NCBI GenBank assembly: GCA_963825175.1
Contig: CAWGSA010000003.1
Location: 1-64,000, forward strand
Source: DATFTF01 sp963825175
GTDB lineage: Bacteria; Acidobacteriota; Thermoanaerobaculia; UBA5066; Gp7-AA6
Direction of reading: 5' to 3'
DNA: 64,000 nt
Part shown: positions 36,657 through 44,877 of the stretch, piece by piece
Layout: every line of letters begins with the position of its first letter
How positions within the stretch are numbered: position 1 is the stretch's first letter
Translations under genes and position numbers: made by a program
The notes under the pieces: generated by a model
What the model was told of the DNA's origin: nothing
Seen by the model: the letters and a program-made list of their open reading frames with translations, nothing else
Databases searched by the model: none

Positions 36657-37778
36657 ATGTCCGCGCCGGCGCAGGCGACATCGCTCAAGAGGACCCCGCT
36701 CTACTCCCTTCACCGCGAGCTCGGCGCGAAGATGGTCGATTTCGGCGGCTGGGAGATGCCCGTCCAATATCAGGGGATTCTGGAGGAGCACCGGGCGGTG
36801 CGCGAGCGCGTGGGAATCTTCGACGTCTCGCACATGGGTGAGTTCGAGTTCCAGGGCCCGGACGCGCAGGCCTGCCTGCAGTGGCTGACCCCGAACGACG
36901 TGGGCAAGCTCGCCGATGGACGCTGCCATTACTCCGCCTTCCTGACGGAGGCCGGGACCTTCGTCGACGATCTGCTGGTCTATCGGCGCGCCGAGGACTC
37001 GTATCTGGTGGTGGTCAACGCCGGCAACACCCCCAAGGACTTCGCGTGGGCGCAGGCCCACCGGCGGGGCGATCTGTCGCTTGCGAACAAGAGCGACGCG
37101 TACGCGCTGATCGCCGTCCAGGGGCCGATGGCCGGCAAGCTCGTGGCCCGGGTGGCCGATGGCGATCCCTCGGATCTGCCGTACTACGGGTTTCGGACGA
37201 TGCAGGTGCTCGACGTTTCGGCCCTGGTCTCGCGGACCGGCTACACCGGAGAGGACGGGTTCGAGCTGTACATACCGCCGGAGGCCGCGGAGAAGGTCTT
37301 CCGGGGCCTGCTCCAGGCCGGGCGCCCCGAAAACGCGGCGCCGTGCGGTCTCGGGGCGCGCGACACGCTGCGGCTGGAAGCGAAGATGGCTCTTTACGGT
37401 AACGACATCGATGACACCGTCACGCCTTGGGAAGCGGACCTCGGGTGGATCGTGAAGATGAAGAAGGGCGACTTTCTCGGCCGTGACGCGCTCGAGCGCC
37501 AGAGGCGTGAGGGCGTGCCCCGCCGGCTCGTCGGCTTCGAGATGGTGGACCGGGGCATCGCCCGGCACGGCCATCCCGCGCGGACCGAGGCCGGGCCGGG
37601 TGTGGTCACTTCGGGAACGCACTCCCCGACGCTCGCAAGGCCGATCGGGCTGGCGCTCTTGCCTTCGGCCGCCACGGCGGTCGGGACCGAGTTCGTCGTC
37701 GACATCCGCGGCCAGGACAAGCGCGCCCGCGTCGTCGAGACGCCGTTTTACAAGAGGAAGAAGGAGGCAGTGGCGTGA
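36657..37778 (+). CDS. gcvT: Glycine cleavage system T protein (aminomethyltransferase)
   Basis: Transfers the methylene of glycine from lipoyl-GcvH to tetrahydrofolate. 373 residues, normal length. N-terminal LYSLHRELGAKMVDFGGWEMP and GIFDVSHMGE, then ALIAVQGP, SRTGYTGEDGFE and ARDTLRLEAKMALYG are family signatures. First gene of a four-gene set in which every junction overlaps by 4 nt, giving tight translational coupling. No lipoamide dehydrogenase gene is present in the window. Confidence 0.95.
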   Translation: MSAPAQATSLKRTPLYSLHRELGAKMVDFGGWEMPVQYQGILEEHRAVRERVGIFDVSHMGEFEFQGPDAQACLQWLTPNDVGKLADGRCHYSAFLTEAGTFVDDLLVYRRAEDSYLVVVNAGNTPKDFAWAQAHRRGDLSLANKSDAYALIAVQGPMAGKLVARVADGDPSDLPYYGFRTMQVLDVSALVSRTGYTGEDGFELYIPPEAAEKVFRGLLQAGRPENAAPCGLGARDTLRLEAKMALYGNDIDDTVTPWEADLGWIVKMKKGDFLGRDALERQRREGVPRRLVGFEMVDRGIARHGHPARTEAGPGVVTSGTHSPTLARPIGLALLPSAATAVGTEFVVDIRGQDKRARVVETPFYKRKKEAVA

Positions 37779-38167
37779 ACCCTGAAGACCTGCACTACAC
37801 GCAGAGCCACGAGTGGGTTCGGATCGACGGCGGGGTCGGGACGATCGGGATCACCGACCACGCGCAGAAGGAGCTGGGAGAGATCGTCTATCTGGAGCTT
37901 CCCGAGGTCGGGCACGTGTACAACGCGGAGGAGGAGTTCGGCACCGTGGAGTCGGTCAAGGCGGTCTCCGAGCTCTACACTCCGGTTTCCGGCGAGGTCG
38001 TCGAGGTCAACAAGTCGGCGGTGGCGGAGCCGGGCATCGTCAACGACGACGCGTTCGGAGACGGCTGGCTCATCAAGTTGAAGCTCTCCTCCGACGAGGA
38101 GGTCGGGAAGCTGATGACCAACGAGCAGTACGAGGAGTACGTCCAAAGCGAAGAGAAGTCCAAGTGA
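37775..38167 (+). CDS. gcvH: Glycine cleavage system H protein
   Basis: Lipoyl carrier protein, 130 residues. The GTG at 37775 overlaps the gcvT stop. The lipoylated Lys is in ESVKAVSE (about residue 64), and the C-terminus has GDGWLIKLKL. Both junctions are GTGA overlaps. Confidence 0.95.
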   Translation: MNPEDLHYTQSHEWVRIDGGVGTIGITDHAQKELGEIVYLELPEVGHVYNAEEEFGTVESVKAVSELYTPVSGEVVEVNKSAVAEPGIVNDDAFGDGWLIKLKLSSDEEVGKLMTNEQYEEYVQSEEKSK

Positions 38168-39513
38168 AGTTCCTCCCCGTCTCCGACGTCGACAGGCGGG
38201 AGATGCTCGCCGCGATCGGGGCTTCTTCGATCGACGATCTCTTCGCCTCGATTCCGGCCGAGGTCCGCCAGGCGCCGGACCTTCCACCGCCTCTGTCGGA
38301 GATCGAGATCCGGCGGCTGCTGGGAGGCCTGGCCGGCCGCAACGCCAACGCACGCGAGACCGCCTTTTTTCTCGGAGCCGGCCTGTATCACCACTACACC
38401 TCCGCAATCGCCGACCAGATGCTGTACCGCTCGGAGTGGCTGACGGCGTACACGCCGTACCAGCCGGAGGTCTCGCAGGGCACCCTGCAGTCGATCTTCG
38501 AGTTTCAGACGCATCTGTGCCTCCTGACCGGCCTCGACGTGGCCAACGCGTCCCTGTACGAAGGCGCCTCGGCGCTGGTGGAGGCGCTGCTCATGGCCGA
38601 GCGGCTCTCGCGCGGCCGCCGCAAGGCCGTGCTGTCGCAGGGGATCCATCCGGAGTACCGCGAGACCGTGCGGACGTATCTGCACAACCTGGCGCTGGAG
38701 ATCGTCGAAGTCCCGATCGGAGCCGACGGGGCGACCGACCGGCGAGCCCTGGACGCCGCGGTCGACGAGAAGACGTTCGCCGTGGCGGTGCAGTCTCCCA
38801 ACTTCTACGGGACCATCGAGGACTGGAGCGCCGCCTCCGCCGCGGCGCAGGCCAGGGGCGCGCTGGGCGTCGGCGTGGTGGCCGAAGCGGCCTCGCTCGC
38901 GCTCCTGGCTCCTCCCGGCGAGAGGGGAATGGACATCGCGTGCGGCGAGGCGCAGTCGCTGGGCGTGCCGATGCACGACGGCGGACCTATTCTGGGGTTC
39001 CTGGCCTGCCGCACCGCGCACCAGCGGCAGATCCCCGGGCGCCTGGTGGGCCAGACGCAGGACGCGCAAGGCCGGCGCGCTTTCTGTCTGACGCTCTCGA
39101 CGCGCGAGCAGCACATCCGCCGGGAGAAGGCGACCTCCAACATCTGCACGAACCAGGGGCTGATGGCGCTCGCCGCCAACATCCACATGTCGCTCCTGGG
39201 CAAGCACGGGCTGCGCGAGGTCGCCACCCAGAGCCACGCCAAGGCGGAGTATCTGAAGCAGAGAATCGCGGCCCTTCCCGGATACCGGGTGCCGCTGTCG
39301 GGTCCGACGTTCAACGAGTTCCTGGTGGAGGCGCCGGGTCCCGCCGCGCCGCTCCTGTCCGAGCTCGCGCGCGCCGGAATCCTGGCCGGCGTCGCCCTGT
39401 CCCGTTACGGGGGCCCGGCCAACCAGTTCCTGGTCGCGGCCACGGAGATGAACACGCGGGAGGAGTTGGATCGGTTGGTCGCCGCGCTGGCGAAGGCCGG
39501 TCCGGCGCGATGA
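38164..39513 (+). CDS. gcvPA: Glycine dehydrogenase (decarboxylating) subunit 1
   Basis: First half of the P protein in organisms with a split enzyme, 449 residues. The GTG at 38164 overlaps the gcvH stop. Typical N-terminus (FLPVSDVDRREMLAAIG), then YTPYQPEVSQGTLQ and ASLYEGASA. It pairs with the next gene to form the heterotetrameric PLP decarboxylase. Confidence 0.95.
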   Translation: MKFLPVSDVDRREMLAAIGASSIDDLFASIPAEVRQAPDLPPPLSEIEIRRLLGGLAGRNANARETAFFLGAGLYHHYTSAIADQMLYRSEWLTAYTPYQPEVSQGTLQSIFEFQTHLCLLTGLDVANASLYEGASALVEALLMAERLSRGRRKAVLSQGIHPEYRETVRTYLHNLALEIVEVPIGADGATDRRALDAAVDEKTFAVAVQSPNFYGTIEDWSAASAAAQARGALGVGVVAEAASLALLAPPGERGMDIACGEAQSLGVPMHDGGPILGFLACRTAHQRQIPGRLVGQTQDAQGRRAFCLTLSTREQHIRREKATSNICTNQGLMALAANIHMSLLGKHGLREVATQSHAKAEYLKQRIAALPGYRVPLSGPTFNEFLVEAPGPAAPLLSELARAGILAGVALSRYGGPANQFLVAATEMNTREELDRLVAALAKAGPAR

Positions 39514-41012
39514 GCCTGGAAGTGGAAGAGAAGGCCGTTCCCGCGGACAAGCTCCAGCCCGAGCCGCGCCACGAGCCGCTGGTCTTCGAGCGGTCCGGCC
39601 GCGGCAAGAGAGGCTACTCCCTTCCCCCCTTGGACGTGCCCGAGGCGCTCGGCATCCCGCCCGCGCTCCTGCGCGAGGAGGTGGCCGGGGAGACGGAGAT
39701 CACGGAGGTCGAGGTCGCGCGCCATTTCACGCGGCTGTCACGGCTCAACTTCTCCATCGACCAGGGCCTCTATCCGCTGGGCTCCTGCACCATGAAGCAC
39801 AACCCGCGGATCAACGAGGAGATGGCCCGGCTACCCGGCTTCGCCGCGGCCCATCCCCTGGCTCCGGAGGAGGTTTCGCAGGGGACGCTCGAGCTCGCGT
39901 GGCGGCTGGAGCAGGCGTTGATCGAGCTGACGGGCCTGTCGCGTGTCACGCTTCAGCCCTCGGCCGGGGCCCAGGGAGAGCTCACCGGCATCCTGATGGT
40001 CCGCGCGGCCCTGGCTGGCGAGGGCAATCCGCGCTCGACCGTGTTGATCCCCGACTCGGCGCACGGCACCAACCCCGCGTCGGCGCACTTCGGGGGGTAC
40101 AAGGTCCGGGAATTGAAGTCCAACGCGCGCGGCACGCTCGATCTCCACGTGCTGGAAGAGGCGATGACCGAGGACGTCGCCGCGCTGATGCTGACGGTCC
40201 CCAACACGCTGGGGATCTTCGAGGACCGGATCCTGGAGATCGCCCGCATCGTCCACCGCAAGGGGGGGTACCTCTACTGCGACGGGGCCAACTTCAACTC
40301 CTTCGTGGGCGTGGCCAAGCCCGGGCGCATGGGCATCGACGTGATGCACATGAACCTGCACAAGACGTTCTCGACGCCGCACGGCGGAGGAGGACCGGGC
40401 TCGGGGCCCGTGGCGGTGTGCGAGAAGCTCGTCCCGTATCTTCCCAGGCCGACGGTCGAGCGCCGGCCCGACGGAACGTTCACTCTCGACTTCGATCGTC
40501 CCCGCTCGATCGGGCGGCTGCGCGCCTTCCTCGGCAACTTCGGCATGTTCGTGCGGGCCCTCGCCTACATCTGCTCCTACGGAAACCGCATCGGAGAGGT
40601 GGCCCGCGGAGCGGTCTTGAACGCCAACTACATCCGGGCCGGCCTGGCCGGGACCTACCACCTGAAGTACGACGCGCCGACGCTGCACGAGGTGGTGTTC
40701 TCCGACAAGAAGCAGATCGAGCGCGGCGTGCACAACATGGACATCGCCAAGCGCCTGATGGACTATGGATTCCACCCGCCCACGATCTCCTTTCCCCTGA
40801 TCGTGCACGGCGCCCTCATGATCGAGCCGACCGAGACCGAGGGGAAGGCCGGGCTCGACGCGTTCGTCCACGCCATGCGGGAGATCGCACGCGAGGCCGA
40901 GGAGGACCCGGCGATCGTCTTGGGCGCCCCGCACACCACGCCGGTCCGCCGCGTCGACGAGGTCGCGGCGGCTCGGAACCTGGTGCTGAGGTGGAAACCG
41001 GACGGGGCGTGA
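39510..41012 (+). CDS. gcvPB: Glycine dehydrogenase (decarboxylating) subunit 2
   Basis: PLP-bearing half of P protein, 500 residues. The ATG at 39510 overlaps the gcvPA stop. GSCTMKHNP near residue 90, the PLP-binding Lys in NLHKTFSTPHGGGGPG (about residue 283), and the DSAHGTNPASA segment are present. The stop TGA at 41010-41012 lies inside the first unit of a heptamer array. Confidence 0.95.
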   Translation: MSLEVEEKAVPADKLQPEPRHEPLVFERSGRGKRGYSLPPLDVPEALGIPPALLREEVAGETEITEVEVARHFTRLSRLNFSIDQGLYPLGSCTMKHNPRINEEMARLPGFAAAHPLAPEEVSQGTLELAWRLEQALIELTGLSRVTLQPSAGAQGELTGILMVRAALAGEGNPRSTVLIPDSAHGTNPASAHFGGYKVRELKSNARGTLDLHVLEEAMTEDVAALMLTVPNTLGIFEDRILEIARIVHRKGGYLYCDGANFNSFVGVAKPGRMGIDVMHMNLHKTFSTPHGGGGPGSGPVAVCEKLVPYLPRPTVERRPDGTFTLDFDRPRSIGRLRAFLGNFGMFVRALAYICSYGNRIGEVARGAVLNANYIRAGLAGTYHLKYDAPTLHEVVFSDKKQIERGVHNMDIAKRLMDYGFHPPTISFPLIVHGALMIEPTETEGKAGLDAFVHAMREIAREAEEDPAIVLGAPHTTPVRRVDEVAAARNLVLRWKPDGA

Positions 41013-41034
41013 GGCGAGAGGCGAGAGCCGTGAG
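41007..41034 (+). repeat. Heptamer array, unit GCGTGAG/GCGAGAG, 4 copies
   Basis: Four units from 41007 with the gcvPB stop codon inside the first. Opposite-sense units CCGCCTT, CCGCCTT, CCGGCCT follow at 41139-41159, 104 bp further on, just before the zinc-ribbon gene. Confidence 0.8.
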
Positions 41035-41178
41035 GCGAACGTGGGCACGGCAGTCGCGCCGCAGGACGCGAGGCATGAAGCGAAAGTGTGCAAGGCTCCG
41101 GCGCCGCGCCTGACGCCTTAGGCTGCCCCCTTCGTTTTCCGCCTTCCGCCTTCCGGCCTGCGATATCCTCCTCGTCCG

Positions 41179-41454
41179 ATGGCCGACTTCCAGCGCAAGT
41201 GTCCCCTCTGTTCCGGGGACATGCTCCGGTCCCGCAGCTCCTACGCCGGCTACACCTCCTATTTCTGGAAGAAGCCGTGGAAGAAGAGCCTGTTCGACTG
41301 GAGCGCCGAGCGGGTGTATCCGTGGGCCTGCATGAGCTGCGGCGTCGTGCTGCTCTATCTCGACCGCCTTCCGGCCATCGCGCAGGAGTATCGGACGTCG
41401 CGCGAAACCGAAACGTCGCGCCAGATCGCCCCGGCCCCGCTCAAGACGTCGTGA
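41179..41454 (+). CDS. Small zinc-ribbon protein
   Basis: 91 residues. Two Cys pairs, CPLC at about 8-11 and CMSC at about 51-54, are spaced as in a zinc ribbon, with an aromatic-rich middle (YAGYTSYFWKKPWKKS). No known family recognised. The stop overlaps the GTG of the Fak-like gene (GTGA), so it is translated with it. The function may relate to that kinase, but nothing in the sequence shows it. Confidence 0.65.
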   Translation: MADFQRKCPLCSGDMLRSRSSYAGYTSYFWKKPWKKSLFDWSAERVYPWACMSCGVVLLYLDRLPAIAQEYRTSRETETSRQIAPAPLKTS

Positions 41455-43244
41455 TCGCCGTTGGTTACCTGGACGGCCACAGGCTGTCTCGGGGGGTCAT
41501 CGCCGGGGCCCGTTTCGTCGCCGATCGCGCCGAGGGTCTGAACAAGATCAACGTCTTCCCGGTGCCCGACGGCGACACCGGCACCAACCTCGCCTCCACC
41601 CTGCAAAAGATCGCCGCGGGGATCGCCCGGATTCGCCGTCGGCACGTGCGGGAAATGTCCCGCGCCCTGGCCGACGAGGCGGTGGGAGGGGCCCGCGGGA
41701 ACTCGGGAGCGATCCTGGCGCAGTTCTTCTGCGGCTTCTCGGAAGGTCTGCCGGACAAGCCCCGCGTGTCGACCGGCGACTTCGCCTCGGCCGTGGTCCG
41801 GGCGGCGGAGTCGGCCTATTCCGCGATCGCGCGGCCGGTCGAGGGAACGATTCTCACGGTGCTGCGCGACTGGGCGGCGAGCGTGTCGCGCCGGGCGCAG
41901 AAGGTCTCCGACTTCGGGCAGCTCCTGCCCGAGTCGCTGGCCGACGCCCGCAAGTCGCTCGAGAACACGCCCCGGCAGATGAAGGCGCTGGCCAGGGCTG
42001 GAGTCGTCGACGCCGGGGCTCAGGGTTTCGTCTATCTGCTGGAAGGGATCGTCACGTACCTGCGCGAGGCGGCGCGGCGGTCCGTGCCCGAGTCCCCGGC
42101 GGAAGAGGTGAAACCGGCGATCTTCGACAAGACGCCGGAGGCGATCCTGTTTCGCTACTGCACGGAAGTCCTTCTGGAGGGGGACGCCATCCACCGCGAC
42201 GAGCTGCGGCGCGAAGCGGCGCTCCTGGGAGACTCGATCGTCATCGCCGGCGGGGCGTCGAAGGTGCGTCTCCACGTCCACACCAACGAGCCGGAAAAGC
42301 TGTTCGAAGTCATGGGCCGCTTCGCCGACGTGGCCGAAACGAAAGTCGAGGACATGCACGCCCAACACGAGACCCGGTTCGATCTGAACCGCGGGCTGCG
42401 GGTGGGCATCGTGACCGACTCGACCTGCGACTTGCCGCAGACGTTGCTCGACGAGCTGGCGATCGGCGTCGTGCCGGTGAGGGTCTTCTTCGGTTCGGAG
42501 AACTACCTGGACAAGGTCACGTTGACGCCCTCGGAGTTCTACGCCCGGTTTGCCGTCACCGACCAAGCCCCGAAGACGTCCCAGCCCCCGCCGGCGGACT
42601 TCACGCAGGTCTATGGCAACGCGGCCACGCACGCCGGCTCGATCGTCTCCATCCATCTCTCCGGCGCGGTATCGGGAACGTACCAGGCGGCGATCGTCGG
42701 CTCGCGCAAGATCGAGAAGACGCGCTTCGAGCACGTCGACACCCGGAACGTTTCGGTGGGGCTCGGCCTGATCGTGCGGGAAGCGGCGCAAGCGGCGGCC
42801 TCCGGCAAGAGCGTCGACGAGGTGGCCTCCATCGCGCGCGAAGCCTCGGAGCGGGCGCGTATCTTCATCGCCGTGCCGACCCTGGAGCACCTGGTGCGCG
42901 GGGGGCGCGTCTCCGCGGCCCGCGGGTTCGTGGCGCGGCTGCTGGGCGTCCTGCCGGTCCTGACGCTGTCGGGCGATGGCAAGGCCGAACCGGTGGCCAA
43001 GGCGCGGGGGTTCGAGGCGGCGCGGCGCAAGATGATGAGCCTGCTCTTCGCCGCGGCGGAGACCGGCACCGGCGGGCAGCGGTGCTTCGGGGTAGCGCAC
43101 TGCGACGCGCCGGACCTTGCCGACGACCTGGCGCGCCAGATCCGGGAGCGCTTCCCCGAGTCCGATGTCCTGATCGTCGAGTGCGGGCCGGCCCTGGGCG
43201 CGCACGGGGGACCGGGGGCCGTGGCCGTGGCGGTGTTGCCGTGA
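41451..43244 (+). CDS. DhaL (FakA-like) kinase fused to DegV (FakB-like) fatty-acid-binding protein
   Basis: 597 residues. DhaL/DAK2 domain at about 1-205 with NVFPVPDGDTGTNLASTL and GARGNSGAILAQFF (ATP/Mg site). A FakA-middle-like domain at about 225-315 (FRYCTEVLLEGD, KVRLHVHTNEPEKLFEVMGRF). Then a complete DegV domain at about 323-597 (VGIVTDSTCDLP, then SIHLSGAVSGTYQAA and LEHLVRGGRVSAARG). In Firmicutes FakA phosphorylates fatty acids held by the separate DegV protein FakB. Here both are in one chain and FakA's C-terminal domain is replaced by DegV. The stop sits in the first unit of a repeat array. Confidence 0.88.
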   Translation: MIAVGYLDGHRLSRGVIAGARFVADRAEGLNKINVFPVPDGDTGTNLASTLQKIAAGIARIRRRHVREMSRALADEAVGGARGNSGAILAQFFCGFSEGLPDKPRVSTGDFASAVVRAAESAYSAIARPVEGTILTVLRDWAASVSRRAQKVSDFGQLLPESLADARKSLENTPRQMKALARAGVVDAGAQGFVYLLEGIVTYLREAARRSVPESPAEEVKPAIFDKTPEAILFRYCTEVLLEGDAIHRDELRREAALLGDSIVIAGGASKVRLHVHTNEPEKLFEVMGRFADVAETKVEDMHAQHETRFDLNRGLRVGIVTDSTCDLPQTLLDELAIGVVPVRVFFGSENYLDKVTLTPSEFYARFAVTDQAPKTSQPPPADFTQVYGNAATHAGSIVSIHLSGAVSGTYQAAIVGSRKIEKTRFEHVDTRNVSVGLGLIVREAAQAAASGKSVDEVASIAREASERARIFIAVPTLEHLVRGGRVSAARGFVARLLGVLPVLTLSGDGKAEPVAKARGFEAARRKMMSLLFAAAETGTGGQRCFGVAHCDAPDLADDLARQIRERFPESDVLIVECGPALGAHGGPGAVAVAVLP

Positions 43245-43328
43245 CGTGCGACGTGCGACGTACGACGTTCTTCGTTCCCACGGAAGGCCCCGGCTTCAAC
43301 GTTGAACGCCGCACGTAGAACGCCGCAC
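43241..43328. repeat. Inverted heptamer pair, unit GTGCGAC
   Basis: GTGAC then GTGCGAC, GTGCGAC, GTACGAC at 43241-43266, starting on the TGA stop. Opposite-sense GCCGCAC units alternate with GT(T/A)GAAC at 43301-43328, inside the apparent 5' end of the DUF488 gene. Confidence 0.8.
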
Positions 43329-43862
43329 GCGCTCTGGACCATCGGCCACTCCAATCACCCGCTCGAGAAGTTCCTGGCGATCCTCGGCGCTCACAATATA
43401 GAGATTGTGATCGACGTCCGGCGCTATCCGGCCTCGCGCAAGTGGCCGCACTTCAACGCCGCCACCCTGGCAGCGAGCCTGTCCGCGGCGGGGATCGGCT
43501 ACGCCGGTTTGCCCGAGCTCGGCGGCCGACGGCGCGCGCGCCCGGATTCCCCGCACACCGCCTGGAGGGTGGAGGCGTTTCGGGGCTACGCGGACTTCAT
43601 GGACACGCCCGAGTTCGCGCAGGGGCTGGCGCGAGTCCAGGCGCTCTCCGGCGAGAAGCGCGCCGCCGTGATGTGCGCCGAGGCCCTGCCCTGGCGCTGC
43701 CACCGGTCCTTGATCGCCGACGCCCTGACTGTCCGCGGCTGGCAAGTCTTCGACGTCCTGTCGGAGAAGGAGGCGAGGGAACACAAACTGCCGGAGTTCG
43801 CGCGCACGGAAGGGGAGAGGGTCGTCTACGACGTTGGCAGCCTTCCCCCGACTGCGGACTGA
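43302..43862 (+). CDS. DUF488 family protein
   Basis: 186 residues if translation starts at TTG 43302. The first nine codons are repeat sequence, so the true start is uncertain. Core signatures are WTIGHSNHPLEKF, VIDVRRYPASRKWPHFN, GYAGLPELGGRR and MCAEALPWRCHRSLIA. The family is widespread and its biochemical role unsettled. The stop (43860-43862) lies within a heptamer array. Confidence 0.8.
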   Translation: MNAARRTPHALWTIGHSNHPLEKFLAILGAHNIEIVIDVRRYPASRKWPHFNAATLAASLSAAGIGYAGLPELGGRRRARPDSPHTAWRVEAFRGYADFMDTPEFAQGLARVQALSGEKRAAVMCAEALPWRCHRSLIADALTVRGWQVFDVLSEKEAREHKLPEFARTEGERVVYDVGSLPPTAD

Positions 43863-43945
43863 GGACTGAGGACTGCGGACTCGAGGGGCTGGGGTCAGTG
43901 TGGGAATTATTGAGGCGACAGCGTCTTGAGTCCTCAGTCCTCAGT
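43850..43945. repeat. Inverted heptamer pair, unit GACTGAG
   Basis: Five units at 43850-43884 (GACTGCG, GACTGAG twice, GACTGCG, GACTCGA) that include the DUF488 stop codon, a 40-bp spacer, then CTTGAGT, CCTCAGT, CCTCAGT at 43925-43945 in opposite sense. It lies between convergent genes. Confidence 0.88.
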
Positions 43946-43950
43946 CGCAA

Positions 43951-44877
43951 TCACGCCTCCAGCGTCCCCTCGCCCACCCGAATCACTCTCCCGCCCATCA
44001 CGACTTGACTCACCTTCGCGTCCTTGACCTGCACCTCGACGTCGATCGTCGAGGGGCGGGCCAGGACGTGGCCCTGCTCGACGACGAGGTTCGTCGTCGG
44101 ATGGACGGTGATCGCGGCCTGCGACACGAGGTACGCGGCGAGGGCTCCGGCCGCGGCTCCGGCCCCTGCGATCTCGGCCGAGCCGATCGTGTCGAAGGCC
44201 CGCGCATGGGCCGCGGCCCGGGCGTCGCGCGTCTCCTTGGTGAACGCGTAGACCACCGTCGCCTCGCCCGGCGGCTCGGCGCGCCCGGCCAGGATCTCGC
44301 GCAGCTCGCCGTAGCGGGGCCGCGCATTGCCGAGAGCGTCGAGCGTCGAGACGGGAACGATCAGCACGGGCAGGCCGGTCGAAACGACGCGCGCGGGCTG
44401 GTTGGTGGCCTGGATCTCCTCTTCCTCGAGCCCCAGCGCGCGGGCCAGTCGGGCCACCTCGTCCGTGGCCCACTTCGGGCCTGTCTCCGGCGGCCGCTGC
44501 TTCAGTCGCAAGAGCGAGATCTCTCCTGCCTCGACCCGGAGCTCGACCTGGAAGAGGCCCTCGGTTCCCTCGTGGGCGACGCGGGTCACGGGCTCGATCA
44601 ACGGCATCCGGCTCTCCGTGGCGTGCACGAAGTGCGCTCCGAGGGCGGGATGGCCGGCGAAGGGAAGCTCTCTCTCGCGGGAAAAGATCCGGAGGGCAAA
44701 CGCCGCTCCCGCAAGACTCGACGGAAACAGGAACGCCGTGGCCGGGTGATCCATCTCCCGCCCGATCGCCTGCATGGCGGCGTCGGGCAAGCCCTCCGCT
44801 TCCGGGAAAACGGCCAGCGGGTTTCCGGCGAAGGGCCGATCGGCGAAGACGTCGACGAGGACGAAACGGCGTTTCAC
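43951..44877 (-). CDS. PhzF-family protein
   Basis: 308 residues with the duplicated diaminopimelate-epimerase-like fold. The GTG at 44877 overlaps the upstream kinase stop (GTGA). N-terminus RFVLVDVFADRPFAGNPLAVF is typical, as is FAGHPALGAHF. The catalytic Glu of PhzF (in a (S/N)ETAF context) is replaced: here the segment reads HPATAFLF, with Ala46 at that place. It may be a non-isomerase member or act by a different residue. Substrate unknown. Confidence 0.82.
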   Translation of the reverse strand: MKRRFVLVDVFADRPFAGNPLAVFPEAEGLPDAAMQAIGREMDHPATAFLFPSSLAGAAFALRIFSRERELPFAGHPALGAHFVHATESRMPLIEPVTRVAHEGTEGLFQVELRVEAGEISLLRLKQRPPETGPKWATDEVARLARALGLEEEEIQATNQPARVVSTGLPVLIVPVSTLDALGNARPRYGELREILAGRAEPPGEATVVYAFTKETRDARAAAHARAFDTIGSAEIAGAGAAAGALAAYLVSQAAITVHPTTNLVVEQGHVLARPSTIDVEVQVKDAKVSQVVMGGRVIRVGEGTLEA

